From assembly GCF_024362405.1 (NCBI RefSeq), contig NZ_CP101454.1, positions 2,666,001 to 2,730,000 on the forward strand: a stretch of DNA of 64,000 bases. Reading direction: 5' to 3'. The notes under the pieces were generated by a model. It saw nothing but the letters and a program-made list of their open reading frames with translations, was not told where the DNA came from and made no database searches. This document shows, in pieces, positions 61,142 to 64,000 of the stretch. Positions within the stretch are counted from its first letter, which is position 1, and each line of letters opens with the position of its first letter. This DNA is from Halorarius litoreus. Lineage in GTDB: Archaea > Halobacteriota > Halobacteria > Halobacteriales > Haloarculaceae. Position numbers and translations under genes: made by a program.

Positions 61142-61675
61142 CTAGTCCGCGTCGTCGAGTTTCGTCCACTTCTTCTCGATTTCGGCGTTCGCCCGGACCA
61201 CGGTGTCGTCCTCGACCGTGAGCCGCGTCTTTCTGAGTTCGATGGCCTTCACCGTCCCGACGGCGCCCCCGATGTCGACCTCGTCGCCGGGGTTGAAATC
61301 CGGGTCGCGAAGCAGATAGACCCCCGCGACGGCGTCGGCGATCATCCCCGAGAGCGCGTACGAAACCCCAAGCGCAAGGAAGCCGGTGGCAGTGCCGAGC
61401 GACGCGGCGATGCCCTCCAGCCCGACGATGGCGAGAAACGAGAGGACGACGCCGAACGTGAGGAACACGAGGACGATGGTCGCGAGGAACTGCCGGTAGA
61501 CGGGCGATTCACCCGGTAGCGCCCGCGAGAGGGCGTACCGGACGGTGGTCATGACGAGCTTGACGCCGATGACGGCGACGACGAGGAACACGAGCCCAGC
61601 GATGAGCTCGGGGAGCGCGTCGACGACGTCCGCGACGAACGTACCCAGCGCTTCGGCAACGACGTCCTGAACCAT
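61142..61675 (-). CDS. MscS-family mechanosensitive channel
   Basis: A 177-residue small-conductance channel subunit. Three helices are followed by the pore-lining helix and beta domain: LGTATGFLALGVSYALSGMI resembles TM3 of MscS. DPDFNPGDEVDIGGAVGTVKAIELRKTRLTVEDDT-type sequence forms the beta domain. The C-terminal vestibule is very short. It releases solutes after osmotic downshift. Start at ATG 61675. Confidence 0.9.
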   Translation of the reverse strand: MVQDVVAEALGTFVADVVDALPELIAGLVFLVVAVIGVKLVMTTVRYALSRALPGESPVYRQFLATIVLVFLTFGVVLSFLAIVGLEGIAASLGTATGFLALGVSYALSGMIADAVAGVYLLRDPDFNPGDEVDIGGAVGTVKAIELRKTRLTVEDDTVVRANAEIEKKWTKLDDAD

Positions 61676-61710
61676 GTGAGGGGGCTCTCACCCCTCGGTG
61701 AAAAGGCTAC

Positions 61711-62025
61711 TCAGGGTGCGGGCAGCACGTCGGGGTCCGGATGCAGCACCTCGTAGCCGGTGTCGGTCACCGACACCACCGCCCAGTCGTAGGGCGGTGT
61801 CGACTCGTGCAGTTCACGGTGGACCCGTTGCGCCCGTTCGGCGGGCGCAACGAAACACCGAAGTGTGCCGTCCTCTCGGGCGTTCTCGGGTTCGGCAGTC
61901 GTGACGTGGACGACACGCCACTTCCGCGTCGCACGGAGCTCCTCCCCATCGCGCTCGACTTCGTATCCCAGCTCGCGGAAGATGTCTCCCGCCTCGTCGA
62001 TGAGTGGTGTGCTAACAGCTCCCAT
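61711..62025 (-). CDS. DUF7116-like small protein
   Basis: A 104-residue soluble protein conserved in haloarchaea. PLIDEAGDIFRELGYEVERD is an amphipathic helix and turn. It is followed by ELRATRKWRVVHVTT, LRCFVAPAERAQRVHRELH and YDWAVVSVTDTGYEVLH, a small alpha/beta fold. I do not know the function. It is on the same strand as the MscS gene, separated by 35 bp. Confidence 0.75.
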   Translation of the reverse strand: MGAVSTPLIDEAGDIFRELGYEVERDGEELRATRKWRVVHVTTAEPENAREDGTLRCFVAPAERAQRVHRELHESTPPYDWAVVSVTDTGYEVLHPDPDVLPAP

Positions 62026-62223
62026 TCGTCCGTAAGTTCCACGCGGGAGGGAATAACCCTTTGCACCTGTCGTGTGGGTTATGTGTCGTCTCGGTGTCGC
62101 TCGCGGGGTCGTGCGGTCGCTCCCTGACTCGCGTGTCGCTCCCCATGGTCGGTTTCGCTGGTCATGGCTCGGTTCGCTCGCCCTCGCTGTTCACGGCTCC
62201 CTTCGGTCGCCGTTCACCATACC

Positions 62224-62248
62224 GTGCCGCTCGCTTCGCTCGCGGCAC
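62224..62248 (-). terminator. Hairpin downstream of the zinc-ribbon gene
   Basis: GTGCCGC (62224-62230) pairs with GCGGCAC (62242-62248) around an 11-base loop. It lies just past the stop of the leftward gene at 62252, a plausible 3' end structure. No T-tract is evident. Confidence 0.4.
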
Positions 62249-62251
62249 GCG

Positions 62252-62500
62252 CTACTCATGCGCAGCGTCCCACTCGTCCGCCCGCTTGAAGTTCTCACAG
62301 TTGTTGCACTGTACGCGCCCCATCGAGTCCATCGCGTTCTCCGCCGTCTCGCAGTTGCCACAGAAGTAACCCCACCGTCGCTCCCGGTCGGTGTCGACGT
62401 AGACGACGAAGAACGGGGCTTTCGACCCGCGCTCTGCCTCCTCGCGGTCGACGTACAGCGTCTGCCCCGTCGGGCCTTCGAGTTCCTCCAGCGCGCTCAT
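62252..62500 (-). CDS. Small zinc-ribbon protein (DUF5816-like)
   Basis: An 82-residue protein with two Cys pairs, C47/C50 (YFCGNCETAEN) and C65/C68 (VQCNNCENF), which should bind one zinc. The N-terminal half is a beta hairpin-like segment (GQTLYVDREEAERGSKAPFF, then VVYVDTDRERRWGY). Conserved haloarchaeal proteins of this form are labelled DUF5816. Function unknown; nucleic-acid or protein binding is a guess from the zinc ribbon. Confidence 0.8.
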   Translation of the reverse strand: MSALEELEGPTGQTLYVDREEAERGSKAPFFVVYVDTDRERRWGYFCGNCETAENAMDSMGRVQCNNCENFKRADEWDAAHE

Positions 62501-62582
62501 GCGCCGCCGTAGCCGCGTGGGCGACCAAAACCCTCCGGTTACGTCTCGACACCGTTTTTTCGCCCCCGGTCGACCACCGAGC

Positions 62583-63935
62583 GTGACCCTCCGACTCCTC
62601 CACTACTCGGACATCGAGAACGCCTACGACGACCCCGAGCGACTCGGGCGACTCGCCGGCACCATCGACGAGCGCCGGGACGACGACACGCTCGTGTTCG
62701 GTACCGGCGACAACACCTCTCCGGGCATCCTTCCACTCCTGACGCGCGGCGAGCAGGCGCTCGACTTCTTCGGCCGTGTCTCACCGCACGCCGACACGTT
62801 CGGCAACCACGACTTCGACTACGGCCCCGACCGCGCGCTCGACCTCGTGGACCGCGCGCCTCAGCCGTGGATTTGCGCGAACGTCGAGCGGAACGGCGGC
62901 CGATTCGGGGAGTCGGTCGACGTCCGTCCCTGGCGCGTCTTCGAGCAGAACGGCTCCCGAGTCGGCGTGTTCGGGCTCGTGACGCCGCGCACCGCCTCGA
63001 TAAATCCGAACACCGGCGACGTCCGGTTCACCGACCCGATTGCCGCCGCCGAGGACGCCGTCGACGCGCTCCGCGAGTCGGGCGTCGACCACGTGGTCTG
63101 TCTCTCGCATCTCGGTACCGGCGACGAGGAACTCGCCGCCACCGTCGACGTCGACCTCGTGCTCGGCGGGCACAACCACGCCGAGCGACTCGAGCGACTC
63201 GACGACACCCTGCTCACGCGCCCCGGCGTCAACGGCGAGGTCCTCCTCGAAATCTCGCTCCCCGAACGCGAGGTGACGCGCCACGTCGTCGCCGACGGGC
63301 CGCTCGACGAGACGGTTCGCGACCGATTCGAGGCGCGCATGGCCGAGGCGGGCGTCGACGAGGTGGTCGCGCACGTCGACGAGCCGATCGAGCGCACCGA
63401 GACCGCCTGCTTCCGCGGCGAATCGCGCATCGGGAACTTCGTCGCCGACGCCTACCGCTGGTTCGCGGACGCGGACGTCGGCCTCCAGAACTCCGGCGGC
63501 ATCCGCTCGGGATCGCCGCTCGACGGCGACGTGACGCTCGGCGACCTCATCAGCGTCGTCCCGTTCGACGAACCCCTTGCCGTCGCAGAGGTGACGGGCA
63601 CCGAGCTCACGACCGCGTTCGCGCAGGGTGAGGGCTCGCGGCTCTCGTTCGGCGAACCCGACTGGTGGCACGCGCACGTCTCGGGCGCGACCATCGAGTA
63701 CGACCGCGCGGCAAACGAACTCCGCTCGGCGACGGTCGGCGGCGACCCCATCGACCCCGACCGGCGCTACCGGGTCGCGCTCGCCGACTACCTGCTCCAC
63801 TCCGACGACGAGTTCCCGGTGCTCGACGAGGCCCACCGCGTTGACACCCTGACGACGCAGTACGAGGTGCTGGCGGCGTACGCCCGTGCAGTCGGCATCG
63901 ACCCGGTCGTGGAGGGGCGTATCACCCACACATAG
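62583..63935 (+). CDS. 5'-nucleotidase/UshA-like metallophosphoesterase
   Basis: A 450-residue two-domain phosphoesterase without a signal peptide, so it acts inside the cell. The catalytic domain carries GTGDNTSPG, TFGNHDFDYG, CLSHLGTGD and LGGHNHAERL. The first metal motif reads LHYSDIENAY (D10-x-E12), where 5'-nucleotidases normally have D-x-H. The C-terminal nucleotide-binding domain contains GNFVADAYRWF, NSGGIRSGSPLDGDVTLGDL and VVPFDEPL. The GTG start at 62583 is about 28 bases after a TATA-like GTTTTTTCG and begins at the domain boundary. Confidence 0.92.
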   Translation: MTLRLLHYSDIENAYDDPERLGRLAGTIDERRDDDTLVFGTGDNTSPGILPLLTRGEQALDFFGRVSPHADTFGNHDFDYGPDRALDLVDRAPQPWICANVERNGGRFGESVDVRPWRVFEQNGSRVGVFGLVTPRTASINPNTGDVRFTDPIAAAEDAVDALRESGVDHVVCLSHLGTGDEELAATVDVDLVLGGHNHAERLERLDDTLLTRPGVNGEVLLEISLPEREVTRHVVADGPLDETVRDRFEARMAEAGVDEVVAHVDEPIERTETACFRGESRIGNFVADAYRWFADADVGLQNSGGIRSGSPLDGDVTLGDLISVVPFDEPLAVAEVTGTELTTAFAQGEGSRLSFGEPDWWHAHVSGATIEYDRAANELRSATVGGDPIDPDRRYRVALADYLLHSDDEFPVLDEAHRVDTLTTQYEVLAAYARAVGIDPVVEGRITHT

Positions 63936-63971
63936 TAACATTGACCCGGCCGGCCCCGCCAGGAGTGGATA

Positions 63972-64000
63972 ATGACTCTCGTCGTCGTGCCGGTCCGGTA
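63972..64000 (+). CDS. Start of a gene cut by the window edge (possible stress-protein family)
   Basis: An ATG with the first nine codons MTLVVVPVR runs off the end of the window. Such an opening occurs in haloarchaeal universal-stress-like proteins, but nine residues cannot prove it. The preceding bases TGGATA could be part of a promoter or leader. Confidence 0.45.

Overview
The window is GC-rich DNA from a halophilic archaeon (class Halobacteria). The proteins are strongly acidic. Many genes have TATA-like boxes 25-33 bases before the first codon, which implies leaderless transcripts. The gene set is typical of haloarchaea: acyl-CoA carboxylase with the small PccX subunit, CofD for coenzyme F420, ribosomal protein S17e, dodecin, a Tat-exported subtilase, a geranylgeranyl reductase, several small helix-turn-helix regulators and lipoproteins with Thr/Pro/Ser linkers. 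I saw no CRISPR array, prophage, complete insertion sequence or toxin-antitoxin pair. The window looks like ordinary chromosomal backbone with many short operons.

Layout. 1-5 kb: the 3' end of a formate dehydrogenase alpha gene, a thiolase, a PduO-type cobalamin adenosyltransferase, an NmrA-type protein and tRNA-Val(CAC). 5-10 kb: a RecA-like DUF7504-type protein, a cytochrome P450, a Thr/Pro-rich membrane protein and two paralogous lipoproteins. 9.7-18.6 kb: sucCD, a large subtilase, a glycerophosphodiesterase, an SDR followed by a 56-bp tandem repeat, a sodium symporter and a REC-PAS protein. 18.6-24.5 kb: pccB-pccX-pccA, small membrane proteins, a NifU-like protein and BirA, so the carboxylase and its biotin ligase lie close together. 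24.5-31.3 kb: a universal stress protein, an M29 aminopeptidase, an amidohydrolase and two paralogous HD phosphohydrolases flanking a lipoprotein and a luciferase-like monooxygenase. 31.5-35.3 kb: an overlapping operon of cofD, a DUS-like TIM barrel, a CitG-like gene and DUF447, then rps17e.

35.3-64 kb: a TetR-MATE-MFS efflux operon with an operator palindrome, aspartate-semialdehyde dehydrogenase, several membrane proteins, a VOC protein, a stress protein, a 2-hydroxyacid dehydrogenase, MFS, MOSC and enoyl-CoA hydratase genes, and a divergent pair of a GT39-like membrane protein and a geranylgeranyl reductase. A regulator-rich stretch with small proteins follows. Next is a leftward metal-uptake operon (binding protein, ATPase, permease, a small protein and a DtxR/MntR-type repressor) with a near-perfect palindrome in its promoter. 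The end holds hisD, an IscA-like protein, dodecin, three membrane proteins, an MscS channel, two small conserved proteins, a 5'-nucleotidase-type phosphatase and the first codons of a probable stress protein.

The observations most worth following are: 104 bp of nucleotide identity between the two HD paralogues, which suggests gene conversion; the 56-bp hairpin repeat; the metal operator; the cofD-linked operon of unknown purpose; and a subtilase with a domain inserted inside its catalytic core.
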